A stretch of 26,914 bases of DNA from Deltaproteobacteria bacterium (GTDB lineage: Bacteria; Desulfobacterota; Desulfobacteria; Desulfobacterales; C00003060), in the NCBI GenBank assembly GCA_019309245.1, contig JAFDGP010000002.1, positions 1-26,914 of the forward strand, given 5' to 3'. The stretch's first letter is position 1. Each line of letters begins with the position of its first letter. Of this stretch, positions 14,852 through 23,296 are shown piece by piece. The position numbers were made by a program, and so were the translations under genes. The notes beneath the pieces are model-generated. The model was not told the origin of the DNA, ran no database searches, and saw only the letters and a list, made by a program, of their open reading frames with translations.

Positions 14852-14922
14852 TCCCGGATCCACCGGTTGTCGAGTCTGCCGAGATACAAGGCGGCGGGCG
14901 TGCCGACGTACCTTTGTTCTTC
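14852..14922 (+). repeat. Dispersed repeat, copy A
   Basis: A 71-nt segment starting TCCCGGATCCACCGGTTG and containing AAGGCGGCGGGCGTGCCGAC recurs at 21659-21730 with about 83-85% identity and one indel. It lies downstream of lon. An ACAA/TTGT stem encloses the GGCGGGCGTGCC core. Confidence 0.7.
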
Positions 14923-14964
14923 CAGCTCGGGCCTTACCGGCTGGCTACCGGCTGATCCACCCTC

Positions 14965-17367
14965 TCATGACGGGCCCCGCGGCGACCGGAACCCTGCTCG
15001 CAACCCGATGCCGGGCAGGGCGATGCTCAAGACCTCTTCCATGGTGTCCACGAAATGGAATTCCATTGCCTTTCGTACGGAGAGCGGGACATCCACCAGG
15101 TCCTTCCGGTTCCAACTGGGTAAAATGATCGCTTTGATCCCGGCCCGGTGGGCTGCAAGCACCTTTTCCTTGATACCGCCTACCGGCAGGACCTGTCCCC
15201 TCAGGGTAATTTCTCCGGTCATGGCGAGGTCCTGCTTGGTGGGTTTGCCGGTCAACAGGGAGGCCAGGGCGGTCAGGATGGTAACACCGGCCGACGGCCC
15301 ATCCTTTGGGATCGCGCCGGCGGGCACATGGATGTGGATCTCGTGGTTTTCATAAAAGTCATCTTCGATTCCGAGTGCTTCCGCATGCGAGCGCACAAAG
15401 CTGAGGGCCGCCGTTGCAGACTCTTTCATAACGTCGCCCAGTTGACCGGTGAGCGTGAGGCCTTGTTTTCCTTTCATCTTGGCCGCTTCCACAAAGAGGA
15501 GGTCTCCCCCGGTCTGGGTCCAGGCCAGCCCTGCGGCCACCCCCGGAATCGAGATGCGCTCTTTGACCTCCGCCCGAAACCGAATGGGACCCAGGTACTT
15601 GTGCACATCACGGGCCGTAACCCGGACAGCCTCCTTTTTCCCCTCGGCAATCAGACTTGCCGTGCCCCGGCATACCGCAGCAATTTCGCGTTCCAGATTT
15701 CGAAGACCCGCCTCCCGGGTATAGCCCGAGATGATTCGTCGAAATGCCCCCGTCGTGATCCTGAGCTGATCCGGGCTCAGACCGTGCGCCTCCAGCTGGC
15801 GCGGCAGGAGGTGGCGTTGCGCAATCCTCACCTTTTCATCCAGCGTGTAGCCCGGCAGGTCCAACACCTCCATGCGGTCACGCAGGGGAGCGGGAATCGT
15901 ATCCAGCACATTGGCCGTGGTAATGAACATGACCCTGGACAGATCAAAGGAAACATCCAGGTAATGATCGGAAAATGAGAAGTTTTGCTCTGGATCCAGC
16001 ACCTCCAACAGCGCTGCAGCGGGGTCCCCACGAAAATCTGCGCCGACCTTGTCGATTTCATCCAGCACGAAAACCGGGTTGTTGCTTTCCGCCCTGCGGA
16101 TGCCCTGGATAATGCGCCCGGGCAGGGCTCCCACATAGGTACGACGATGTCCGCGGATTTCAGCTTCATCCCGCACGCCCCCCAGCGACAGGCGTACGAA
16201 TTTCCGGCCCAAAGCACGGGCAATGGATCGGCCCAGCGACGTCTTCCCAGTGCCAGGCGGCCCCACAAAGCACAGGATCGGCCCTTTGGAGTCCGGTTTG
16301 AGCTTTCGCACGGCCAGATATTCGAGGATGCGTTTTTTTGCCTTGTCCAAATCATAATGGTCTTCATTCAAGACCTTCCGGGCGTGTCGGATGTCCACGA
16401 TGTCCTTGGTACTCGTGTTCCAGGGCAAAGAGGTTATCCAGTCCAGGTAGGTGGATGTCACAGTATACTCGGCCGATGACGGATGCATACGCGCCAGGCG
16501 TTCCAGCTCGCGTTCGGCCTCCTTTCTGGCCTCTTCGGGCAAGCCCCTTTCCGCGATCTTCGTCCGGTACTCTTCGATTTGGAGCTGGCCCTCGTCCTTT
16601 TCACCCAGTTCTTGTTTGATGGCTTTGAGTTGTTGACGCAAATAGAACTCGCGCTGGCTCTTGTCCATGTCCTGTTTGACCTGAGACTGGATCTTTTGGC
16701 CCAATTCCAGGACCTGTTTTTCCCGATTGATCAAGCGGGTGACCTCTTTAAGGCGCTCTCTGACGTCTCGTGTTTCCAGGATTGCCTGTTTTTCCTCCTT
16801 GCTGATATTCAGACTGGAGGCAATCAGATCGGCCAACATGCCACCGTCATCCAGCGATTTTGACAGGGGGCCCAGCTCCTTGGGAAGATACGGGGAATAA
16901 GCGAGAATCTCGTGAAACAGGCCGACAAGGTTGCTCATCATGGCCTCGATCTCCATGTCTTTGGCCCCCTGCTCGGCAACAGGCGCAATCTCGGCACGCA
17001 GATACGGCCCGTCGGCCACGTAGCGCTTGATCCGGAATCGCGCAATGCCCTGCACCAAAAGCTGCGTGGCCTTTTCCTCTGTCTGGGCCATCTTGAGAAT
17101 CTGGGCCACCGTTCCCACACTGAACAGGTCTTCCGGCCTGGCGGGCGCCATGAGATCTTTCTTTTTGGACACAACCACCCCGATAAGACGGTCCTTGGCC
17201 ATGGCGTCGTCAACGAGCTGCTGAGACTCCTTACCCCGTACGACCATGGGAAGAACCATTTTCGGAAAAAGTGCAACATCGATGACGGGAAGCACAGGAA
17301 GGACGTCAGGGATCTTTACAGCATCATCTTCGCCTTGGGATGGATCCCCTTGTTGTTGGTGTGTCAT
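14965..17367 (-). CDS. lon: ATP-dependent protease Lon
   Basis: Cytoplasmic AAA+ serine protease that degrades damaged and regulatory proteins. Order over 800 residues: N-terminal substrate-recognition domain (LPVLPVIDVALFPKMVLPM), a coiled-coil/helical part (QVKQDMDKSQREFYLRQQLK), the AAA+ module with Walker A GPPGTGKTS at about residue 368 and Walker B FVLDEIDK, then the protease domain with the catalytic Ser in KDGPSAGV (about residue 689) and Lys in GGIKEKVLAA (about 734). Length and dyad spacing match bacterial LonA. ATG 17367 has GGAG 6 nt upstream. It lies 23 nt after the hsp20 stop, so the two are almost certainly one heat-stress operon. Confidence 0.97.
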   Translation of the reverse strand: MTHQQQGDPSQGEDDAVKIPDVLPVLPVIDVALFPKMVLPMVVRGKESQQLVDDAMAKDRLIGVVVSKKKDLMAPARPEDLFSVGTVAQILKMAQTEEKATQLLVQGIARFRIKRYVADGPYLRAEIAPVAEQGAKDMEIEAMMSNLVGLFHEILAYSPYLPKELGPLSKSLDDGGMLADLIASSLNISKEEKQAILETRDVRERLKEVTRLINREKQVLELGQKIQSQVKQDMDKSQREFYLRQQLKAIKQELGEKDEGQLQIEEYRTKIAERGLPEEARKEAERELERLARMHPSSAEYTVTSTYLDWITSLPWNTSTKDIVDIRHARKVLNEDHYDLDKAKKRILEYLAVRKLKPDSKGPILCFVGPPGTGKTSLGRSIARALGRKFVRLSLGGVRDEAEIRGHRRTYVGALPGRIIQGIRRAESNNPVFVLDEIDKVGADFRGDPAAALLEVLDPEQNFSFSDHYLDVSFDLSRVMFITTANVLDTIPAPLRDRMEVLDLPGYTLDEKVRIAQRHLLPRQLEAHGLSPDQLRITTGAFRRIISGYTREAGLRNLEREIAAVCRGTASLIAEGKKEAVRVTARDVHKYLGPIRFRAEVKERISIPGVAAGLAWTQTGGDLLFVEAAKMKGKQGLTLTGQLGDVMKESATAALSFVRSHAEALGIEDDFYENHEIHIHVPAGAIPKDGPSAGVTILTALASLLTGKPTKQDLAMTGEITLRGQVLPVGGIKEKVLAAHRAGIKAIILPSWNRKDLVDVPLSVRKAMEFHFVDTMEEVLSIALPGIGLRAGFRSPRGPS

Positions 17368-17390
17368 GGGCGTCTCCGGAAATTTGCGGG

Positions 17391-17837
17391 TTACTTGTTT
17401 TCCACAGGAATCTGGCGCCTCCTGGGCGGCACCCGCTTGGCCATCGTGATCGTGAGCACCCCGTTGGCGTAGGAGGCTTGAACCTCTTCGGGATTAATGG
17501 CCCGCGGCAAGCGCAGCACCCTTTCAAACCGTCCATAATCAATTTCAGCCAGGTGGTATTTCATGCCCGGCGTGTGTGCCGGTTGCTTTCTGATGCCCTT
17601 GATCTTGATGGCCTGCCGGTCCACCTCCACCTCCAGGTCCTCTTTGGCCACACCCGCAACATTGACCAGCACGGTCATGGCGTCCGGGACCTCGACCATA
17701 TCCACCTGTGGACGCCAACTTTGCTCGGAGAGCACAAGAACGGGGGTCATTTGTTGAAACATGTCGTCAATGGTCTTCTGCAACCGAGTGTGCATGTGTT
17801 GCAGGTCTTTGCCGAATCGGACCTTAATGTATTTCAT
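17391..17837 (-). CDS. hsp20: Hsp20/alpha-crystallin small heat-shock protein
   Basis: ATP-independent holdase chaperone that binds unfolding proteins. The alpha-crystallin domain spans roughly residues 47-135 (WRPQVDMVEVPDAMTVLVNV through the conserved YANGVLTITMAK), and the C-terminal tail has an IPV (I-x-I/V-type) motif used for oligomer assembly (RRRQIPVENK). I use ATG 17837 (MKYIKVRFGK), preceded by GGAG at 6 nt, giving 148 residues; a TTG six codons earlier is in frame. Pairing with lon places holding and degradation of misfolded protein under one promoter. Confidence 0.93.
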   Translation of the reverse strand: MKYIKVRFGKDLQHMHTRLQKTIDDMFQQMTPVLVLSEQSWRPQVDMVEVPDAMTVLVNVAGVAKEDLEVEVDRQAIKIKGIRKQPAHTPGMKYHLAEIDYGRFERVLRLPRAINPEEVQASYANGVLTITMAKRVPPRRRQIPVENK

Positions 17838-17873
17838 GGTGCGCTCCGTTTTCAAAGGTCTCGAAATATCACC

Positions 17874-17901
17874 AGTATTGTGGCACCCTCAGCCCTTGCA
17901 A
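17874..17901 (-). promoter_or_regulatory. Possible hsp20-lon promoter
   Basis: Minus strand TTGCAA, a 16-nt spacer and AATACT, about 40 nt before the hsp20 start. Both boxes match sigma70 consensus at four of six positions. I could not see a convincing heat-shock sigma-32 pattern or CIRCE inverted repeat in the 17838-18014 gap. Confidence 0.3.
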
Positions 17902-18014
17902 CGTTAAGGTTAAATTAAAGCGCGCCGATCGATTTGTAAAGAGACAAGGAGCACGGTGGGCTGAATCACGAAAGACACTTGCGGGGAAAGGAAATTCTAT
18001 GGGATGGACACCAG

Positions 18015-18887
18015 CTATACGAACTGGCCGACAAAACTTTCAACCTGGGCCCTCAAATCATAGATATCTCCCATGAAAGCCAGAAACGCTTCTTCACTGA
18101 GGTTCAGGTTAACCCTGACAGCATCGGCGATGGCTTGCCGGGTCTCATTGCTCAGGTCATCCGCGGACAACAGCGCCACCAGGGTGCTCAGGCAAATGAT
18201 GCGTTCAAGGGCCCGGCCCGAAGTGTCGTCGTTTAAGGATACCATATCCTGGAGGGTATGGCACGCGCAGGCCTTTTTGACCGGAGCGGGCAGGCGCCAG
18301 TGATCGCACAGAAGGCTTCCCAGAAAAGCGCTTGTGGGTAGCGAAAAATGGACCTCGGCTTCACTGAAGGTGCAACCGTGTCCTTTGGCGTGGTCGTTCA
18401 GAGCCTTAAAGTGTTTGGGATAAAATTTGAGGTACACGAGCTTTCCAATGTCATGGAGCATGGCGGCGGGCCACAGATCCTCGTAGGAAAGTACGGGTTC
18501 GAATTTTTTGGCCAGGTGTTTGGCGCACGTGGCGGCAAAGAACGAGTGGAACCAGAAGTCGTCTACGATCTTTTTCTCGCTTACAGCCAGGTTGTTCACA
18601 ACAGCCAGCGAGAGCACAATGCGATAAACCTCGTTAAGGCCGAGATAGGCAACAGCCATTCGCACTTTGGTAATTTCCGTAGGCAACCCGTAATAAGCCG
18701 AGTTGACCACCTTGAGAACCTGCGCGAGGATGGCTGGATCCTCGCCCACCAGGTCCGCAACCTTGTTCATGTTTGCATTCGTATCGTGGATCATCTGTTG
18801 GATCTGGGTCACGACCTCGGGAAGGGCCGGCAGCGTGCAGTGCTTTCGCAAAAAGGTCTTTGGATCGATTTCAATCGGCGCAAGCAA
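18015..18887 (-). CDS. HDOD domain signalling protein
   Basis: HDOD proteins are HD-related regulators, usually without the full metal-binding set, found in bacterial signal transduction; the exact role here is unknown. Over 290 residues the HDOD domain starts near residue 17 (LPALPEVVTQIQQMI), with VADLVGEDPAILAQVLKVVNSAYYGLP, ITKVRMAVAYLGLNEVYRIVLSL, a retained LHDIGKLV motif, and FSEAEVHFSLPTSAFLGSLLCDHWRLP. There is no extra sensory or output domain. The start is TTG 18887, supported by GGAGTG 7 nt upstream. It is a single gene, with a pseudogene remnant upstream and the divergently unrelated hsp20-lon unit downstream. Confidence 0.9.
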   Translation of the reverse strand: MLAPIEIDPKTFLRKHCTLPALPEVVTQIQQMIHDTNANMNKVADLVGEDPAILAQVLKVVNSAYYGLPTEITKVRMAVAYLGLNEVYRIVLSLAVVNNLAVSEKKIVDDFWFHSFFAATCAKHLAKKFEPVLSYEDLWPAAMLHDIGKLVYLKFYPKHFKALNDHAKGHGCTFSEAEVHFSLPTSAFLGSLLCDHWRLPAPVKKACACHTLQDMVSLNDDTSGRALERIICLSTLVALLSADDLSNETRQAIADAVRVNLNLSEEAFLAFMGDIYDLRAQVESFVGQFV

Positions 18888-19009
18888 GGGTCTTCACTCC
18901 TTTGGGCATGTTACTGTTATATTCGACATGACATGCGGGCGACTTTAATATCAAATCTGAAATTGGCCGGACCCCTATCTTCGCCGTGCAGAGAATCGAT
19001 AAATACCGG

Positions 19010-19148
19010 CTAGGCGTAGGGCTCCACCGGATAGGTCCAGGCCGCAAGCCCCCCGGTGAGGCTCACCTTCATTGCATCGCCGTATCTAGGCCGCAGCCGA
19101 AGCCCCGGCCGCGCCGCCGCCGATGATCACAAGGGTTGGTTCTTGCAT
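19010..19148 (-). pseudogene. Collapsed FAD oxidoreductase-rhodanese remnant
   Basis: The 352-bp gap between the HDOD and macrodomain genes holds the two ends of a lost gene. At 19148 an ATG with AAAGGA upstream starts MQEPTLVIIGGGAAGASAAA, a perfect Rossmann FAD-binding start (GGGAAGAS), then stops at TAG (19086-19088). In the +1 frame directly after it, 19085-19010 reads RYGDAMKVSLTGGLAAW and a short Pro-rich tail to a stop, which looks like the last strand and helix of a rhodanese domain. Together they match the two ends of a CoA-disulfide-reductase-like enzyme with a C-terminal rhodanese domain, with the whole middle deleted. The parent identity is inferred from about 45 residues. Confidence 0.65.
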
Positions 19149-19239
19149 ACATATTCCTTTCCGTTTTTTGCCTCTTTGTCGTCCATGGCTCCGTCGGCGG
19201 CCCTTGGCCAGTATGCAAAGCGGACCGGCGCGGCAGGGA

Positions 19240-19779
19240 TCATGGGTTTTCCGCCAGCTTCTTTAAGGCGGCTTCAAAGGCGTTGAAGGCCTTTTCGCTG
19301 AACAGCACAAAGCGAACCCGTTCGATTTGCGGGTGGGCTCGAACAAAATCCATCACCGTGCTTAAGGCCACTACCGCCGCTTTTTCCAGGGGGTACCCAT
19401 AGGCACCGGTGCTGATAGAGGGAAAGGCCACGGACCGGATCCCTTTGGCAAGGGCAACTTCAAGGCTCCTTTGATACGCGCTTTTGAGCAGGCGCTCGGT
19501 GGCTGCGCTGGGCCCCCGGTAAACCGGACCCACGGTGTGAATGACATAGCGCGCCTTGAGATTGTAGCCTTGCGTGAGCACGGCATCGCCGGTGTCGCAG
19601 CCGCCCAGCGTTCGGCACTCGGCCAGGAGTTGGGGGCCTGCGGCCCGGTGGATGGCGCCGTCCACCCCGCCCCCGCCGAGCAAGCTCCGGTTGGCGGCAT
19701 TGACGATGGCCTCGGTATCCTGTTGGGTGATATCTCCCTGGACCAGTTCCAAGACAGACCTCCCCACGTTGATTTTCAT
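19240..19779 (-). CDS. Macrodomain ADP-ribosyl / O-acetyl-ADP-ribose hydrolase
   Basis: MacroD/YmdB-type macrodomain that binds ADP-ribose and removes acetyl or ADP-ribosyl groups in the cytoplasm. Family signatures are intact: GDITQQDTEAIVNAANRSLLGGGGVDGAIHRAAG (the Asn and Asp of the active site near residues 30 and 40, and the glycine-rich loop), CDTGDAVLTQGYNL, VIHTVGPVY, and FPSISTGAYGYPLEKAA at about 119-135. At 179 residues it is a stand-alone domain. ATG 19779 has AAAGGAGGT 5 nt upstream, the strongest ribosome-binding site in the area. No ADP-ribosyltransferase toxin or NAD-related partner is adjacent, so a defence pairing is not supported here. Confidence 0.94.
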   Translation of the reverse strand: MKINVGRSVLELVQGDITQQDTEAIVNAANRSLLGGGGVDGAIHRAAGPQLLAECRTLGGCDTGDAVLTQGYNLKARYVIHTVGPVYRGPSAATERLLKSAYQRSLEVALAKGIRSVAFPSISTGAYGYPLEKAAVVALSTVMDFVRAHPQIERVRFVLFSEKAFNAFEAALKKLAENP

Positions 19780-19826
19780 GGTGAACCTCCTTTCTTTGCC
19801 ACCTCGTTACAGACCGGCGATCGCGA

Positions 19827-21554
19827 TCAGCGTCGGGCCTTTTGGGAAAAGGCGGTCTGTTGAGGCTTTTTATCCAGGTTCCGGCGGCACTCTTCGATGT
19901 AGTAGGCGGCCCCGGGGGCCTCCGGGAACCTGTCCAGGCGGTCCAAGGCGGCCTGAAAGTTACCAAGATTCATACAATTGATGGCAAAACAGACGTTAAG
20001 TTCCTGGTTTTCCGGGAACTCTTTCACGCCCTGCTCAAGGATTGCTGCCGCCGCCTGGAAGTCGCGCTTGTCTTGCCTGAGCATTGCCAACCCAAGGTAT
20101 GCCCGGGGATGCGTTGCATAGCCAAGGGCCTTGTTGAAGAGTTTTTCAGCGATTTCGTCCTTGTTGTGGATCGCATTGACGCCCGCATAGTCACCGTGCG
20201 TCAAGGTCATGCCGAGCCTTGAACAAAAGTCCGCATGCGTTGGGAAAAAACGCTTGTCGTCGATCAAGTCCAACGAATCCACAAAGCGCTCCAGGTTTTC
20301 GTACACGGCCTGGCGGATGGTCTTTCCAAATGCCATGACCATCTCCTTGGTAAGCCCGGGATCCGTCTCAAAGTAGGGAAGCCCCTCTATGCGTTTGAGC
20401 CAGATATCGTCTGTGAGATGATGTGCCTTTTGGTAGTCCAGATACAGTGCGGTTCCGGGATAAATTTCCAGGATATAGGAGACACAGACAAAGGGCTTGA
20501 TCTGCCTGATCAGATCCACGGTCTGTTGAATCGTTTGCTGCGTTTCTCCAGGCGCACCGTAAATGAAATAGGCCCTTGCCAGAATTCCGCGACTGCGCGT
20601 AAGCGCAAAGGCGCATTTGATATCGCGGGTTCGAAGTGGCTTTCCCAGCCGCTTTCTGATTTCTTTTGAACCGCTTTCCACCCCATAGCTGATCTGAACG
20701 CATCCGGCCATTCGCATCCAGTCGAGGACCTCTTCGTCCACATGATCCACCCTGGAAATGGCCACCCAGGTAATGCCAAGATCCGCTTCAAGGATTGCCT
20801 TGCAAATCTGGACAACCCGTTTCTTGTTCACTGCAAAGGTGTCATCGGAGACATAAAAGAAACGGATTCCCTTTTTTCGCAGCATCTTGAGTTCCCGGAC
20901 AAAGTGCGCGGGGGAACGAAATCTTACCCGCCGTTTCCAAAACCGCGGACTGCCGCAAAAGGTACATCCCCCCGGGCAGCCGCGCGAGGAGACCACATGC
21001 TGATAAGTAAAATAACGCGCCGGGATGGGGAGGGAATCCAGGTCCTTGACCAGCGGGGCATTGGCGGCCTTGACGATTTTTCCGCGGTCCCTGAAGGCTA
21101 TGCCTGAGATGTGCTTCAAGGTCCGGCCGCCGGGCTTTTCGAGGGCTTGCACGAGCTTCAAGAAGACGGACTCCGCCTCGCCAAGAACGATATAATCGAT
21201 TTCGGCAAAGTGGGTGAGAAGGTGTTTCCACAAAAAGGTGGCCCCCACACCGCCAAAGATGATCCTGGTGTCCGGGTTCAATGATTTGGCGATTCGCGCG
21301 ATTTCAATGCCGGCCCAGCGATTCGCGTTCAAGATGGAAAACCCGAGGATATCGGGCTTTTTCTTCCGAAGGGTATCGATGATTTTTTCCGGCGTCTTGT
21401 GGATTTGGGACCAGTTGAGAACCTCCACGTCGTAGCCGTGTTCCTTGAGCACGGCGCCGATGTAGTACAGGCCTATGGGGACCGCATGGATATCTTGTTC
21501 ATAGGCCCTGCTTCTGTCGAAAAGCGGGTAAGGATAAACAAGCAGAATCTTCAT
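19827..21554 (-). CDS. Cobalamin-binding-domain radical SAM protein with C-terminal TPRs
   Basis: Class-B-like radical SAM protein. The N-terminal Rossmann domain of the B12-binding type (MKILLVYPYP, VPIGLYYIGAVLKEHGYDVEVLN, FGGVGATFLW) covers about residues 1-140 and lacks the DxHxxG His motif, as is usual in this superfamily. The radical SAM core has CPGGCTFC at residues 193-200 ligating the 4Fe-4S cluster, then VSDDTFAVNKKRV, SYGVESGSKEIRKRLGK and YFIYGAPGETQQTIQQT. The last 110 residues form about three TPR-like repeats (ATHPRAYLGLAMLRQDKRDF, NQELNVCFAINCMNLGNFQA). ATG 21554 begins the conserved domain; the 25 codons before it look non-coding. Chemistry may be a methylation or ring modification of a lipid or metabolite; the substrate is unknown. 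Confidence 0.9.
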   Translation of the reverse strand: MKILLVYPYPLFDRSRAYEQDIHAVPIGLYYIGAVLKEHGYDVEVLNWSQIHKTPEKIIDTLRKKKPDILGFSILNANRWAGIEIARIAKSLNPDTRIIFGGVGATFLWKHLLTHFAEIDYIVLGEAESVFLKLVQALEKPGGRTLKHISGIAFRDRGKIVKAANAPLVKDLDSLPIPARYFTYQHVVSSRGCPGGCTFCGSPRFWKRRVRFRSPAHFVRELKMLRKKGIRFFYVSDDTFAVNKKRVVQICKAILEADLGITWVAISRVDHVDEEVLDWMRMAGCVQISYGVESGSKEIRKRLGKPLRTRDIKCAFALTRSRGILARAYFIYGAPGETQQTIQQTVDLIRQIKPFVCVSYILEIYPGTALYLDYQKAHHLTDDIWLKRIEGLPYFETDPGLTKEMVMAFGKTIRQAVYENLERFVDSLDLIDDKRFFPTHADFCSRLGMTLTHGDYAGVNAIHNKDEIAEKLFNKALGYATHPRAYLGLAMLRQDKRDFQAAAAILEQGVKEFPENQELNVCFAINCMNLGNFQAALDRLDRFPEAPGAAYYIEECRRNLDKKPQQTAFSQKARR

Positions 21555-21658
21555 GTCGCGCCGGTTTCGTGCAGGCCCGTGGCATCTTGACAAGCCAGGG
21601 TGTTGTGTTAGGGTCGACCTATAGCACAAGGGGCGTCACAAGGCCAGCAGAGCGAAGG

Positions 21659-21730
21659 TCCCGGATCCACTGGTTGCCGAGGTTGCCGGAGGTGCAAGGC
21701 GGTGGGCGTGCCGATGTACTTTTGCACTTC
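21659..21730 (+). repeat. Dispersed repeat, copy B
   Basis: A 72-nt segment starting TCCCGGATCCACTGGTTG and containing AAGGCGGTGGGCGTGCCGAT; related to copy A at 14852-14922, same orientation. Here GTGCAA (about 21692) and TTGCAC (about 21722) can pair around the GGCGGTGGGCGTGCC core; in copy A the corresponding bases differ but keep the inner ACAA/TTGT pairing. Confidence 0.7.
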
Positions 21731-21764
21731 AAACGCCCACAAACAAAGTAGATCCGGTAAAATC

Positions 21765-21900
21765 GGCAGCCCCCAAGGGCCAAAAAAAACGAAGATAAAA
21801 CTGGGGCTGCCTACGCTCAAGCAAAACGCAGGGTTTCAACCAGGGCTTTTCGGTTAACACGTTGCAATTCTATAAAAAGAATTTGATCTTCGTTTTTTGG
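21765..21900. repeat. Interlocked inverted repeats upstream of hisD
   Basis: GGCAGCCCC (21765-21773) pairs with GGGGCTGCC (21803-21811), and CCAAAAAAAACGAAGAT (21780-21796) pairs with ATCTTCGTTTTTTGG (21886-21900). The two pairs overlap so cannot both fold fully at once, a layout that would permit alternative structures. The remainder of the 21555-21979 gap shows no gene; TATAAA at 21871 is a possible hisD -10 box with no clear -35. Confidence 0.5.
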
Positions 21901-21979
21901 CGGCGGATTTGGGGGGTCTCCTGATTCGGAAAGCCTCGTGCTGTCTTTGTGCGTGGATGTCCAAAGGAGCGAAACCATA

Positions 21980-23296
21980 ATGAAAGTGTTGACCTATCCC
22001 TCCAAGGCTGCGGCTTCCAGGCTGCGGGCCATTGTCGAAAGGGGCCTGTCTTTTAACGCAAAGGACGTACGGGCCGTCAAGAAGATCCTGTCCGATGTCC
22101 GGCGACACGGCGACAGCGCCTTGTTGGGTTACATCAACCGATTTGACGCCCCCTCGCTGACCGCCCCCTCGCTCAAGGTCTCGGACCGTGAGATGGCGGA
22201 AGCGCGCCGGCACGTGGACCGCGCCTTCATGGCGAGTTTGAATAAGGCCATCCGGCATATCAAGGCCTTCCACACGAACCAGATCCAACGTTCTTGGTTT
22301 ACCACGGATCCCGACGGAGCGATGTTGGGTCAGCTTGTGCGGCCGGTGGATGCGGCCGGCATCTATGTACCGGGAGGACAGGGTGGGAAAACCCCGCTGG
22401 TTTCTTCCGTGTTGATGGGTTGCATTCCTGCCAAGATTGCCGGTGTCAAGCGTGTTTGTATGACCACCCCGCCGACGAAGACTGGACAAGTCAATCCCCA
22501 CTTGCTGGTGGCAGCCCAAAAATTGGGGGTGGACGCCGTTTACAAGGCCGGCAGTGTCTGGGGGATTGCAGCCTTGGCCTATGGAACGCAGACCGTTAGA
22601 CGCGTGAACGTGATTGCCGGTCCGGGCAATATCTATGTAGCGCTGGCAAAAAGCCTTGTCTCCGACACGGTTGGGATCGACATGGTCGCCGGTCCGAGCG
22701 AGGTGCTCGTGATTGCTGACAGCCATGGACAGGCGCATTACATTGCGGCGGATTTGCTCTCCCAGGCCGAACACGATCCTCTGGCCTCGGCCGTGCTGCT
22801 TACCCCGTCCAAAGGGCTTGCGGTGGCGGTGGCGGACGCTTTGAAGCAACAGCTTCAGGGGCTTGCCCGAAAGGCTCTTGCCGAGGCCTCTCTGAAGCGC
22901 TACGGGGCCCTGATCGTGGTGCCTGATCTGGACTGTGCCCTTGATCTGGCCAACGAGATCGCTCCTGAGCACCTCGAACTTCACGTTGAGAATCCCTTGG
23001 AGTATCTCGGCCGCATTCAAAATGCGGGGGCCGTCTTTCTCGGGCCCTACACGCCGGAACCGGTTGGAGACTATATGGCCGGGCCCAATCATGTGTTGCC
23101 GACGGCCGGAACGGCCAGGTTTGCTTCGGCCCTGTCTGTGGAGCACTTCACGAAAAAGACCAGTGTGATCTACTATGGACGGCGGGCCCTTGAGCGCGAT
23201 GGAAAAGATATCATGCGCCTGGCCCGGATCGAAGGGCTTGGCGCCCACGCCCTGGCCGTGGAAATGAGAATTACCCCTCAGAGACCCCGATCCTGA
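21980..23296 (+). CDS. hisD: Histidinol dehydrogenase
   Basis: Catalyses the last two steps of histidine synthesis, oxidising L-histidinol to L-histidine with two NAD+, using one zinc. The family is unmistakable over 438 residues: RPVDAAGIYVPGGQGGKTPL, GVKRVCMTTPP, GVDAVYKAGSVWGIAALAYGT, VNVIAGPGNIYVALAK, GIDMVAGPSEVLVIAD, LLSQAEHDP (with the catalytic/zinc Gln-His-Asp region), EIAPEHLELHVENP and VGDYMAGPNHVLPTAGTARF. ATG 21980 has AAAGGAGC 9 nt upstream; the frame opens at 21938 without support. It is isolated from other his genes, as is common in this phylum. Its last 19 bases overlap the end of the convergent histidine kinase gene. Confidence 0.96.
   Translation: MKVLTYPSKAAASRLRAIVERGLSFNAKDVRAVKKILSDVRRHGDSALLGYINRFDAPSLTAPSLKVSDREMAEARRHVDRAFMASLNKAIRHIKAFHTNQIQRSWFTTDPDGAMLGQLVRPVDAAGIYVPGGQGGKTPLVSSVLMGCIPAKIAGVKRVCMTTPPTKTGQVNPHLLVAAQKLGVDAVYKAGSVWGIAALAYGTQTVRRVNVIAGPGNIYVALAKSLVSDTVGIDMVAGPSEVLVIADSHGQAHYIAADLLSQAEHDPLASAVLLTPSKGLAVAVADALKQQLQGLARKALAEASLKRYGALIVVPDLDCALDLANEIAPEHLELHVENPLEYLGRIQNAGAVFLGPYTPEPVGDYMAGPNHVLPTAGTARFASALSVEHFTKKTSVIYYGRRALERDGKDIMRLARIEGLGAHALAVEMRITPQRPRS

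Noticed and set aside
19240..21554. Macrodomain gene plus radical SAM gene as a defence or toxin-antitoxin module
   Set aside because: No ADP-ribosyltransferase toxin, nuclease or mobile hallmark is adjacent; spacing alone does not support it.
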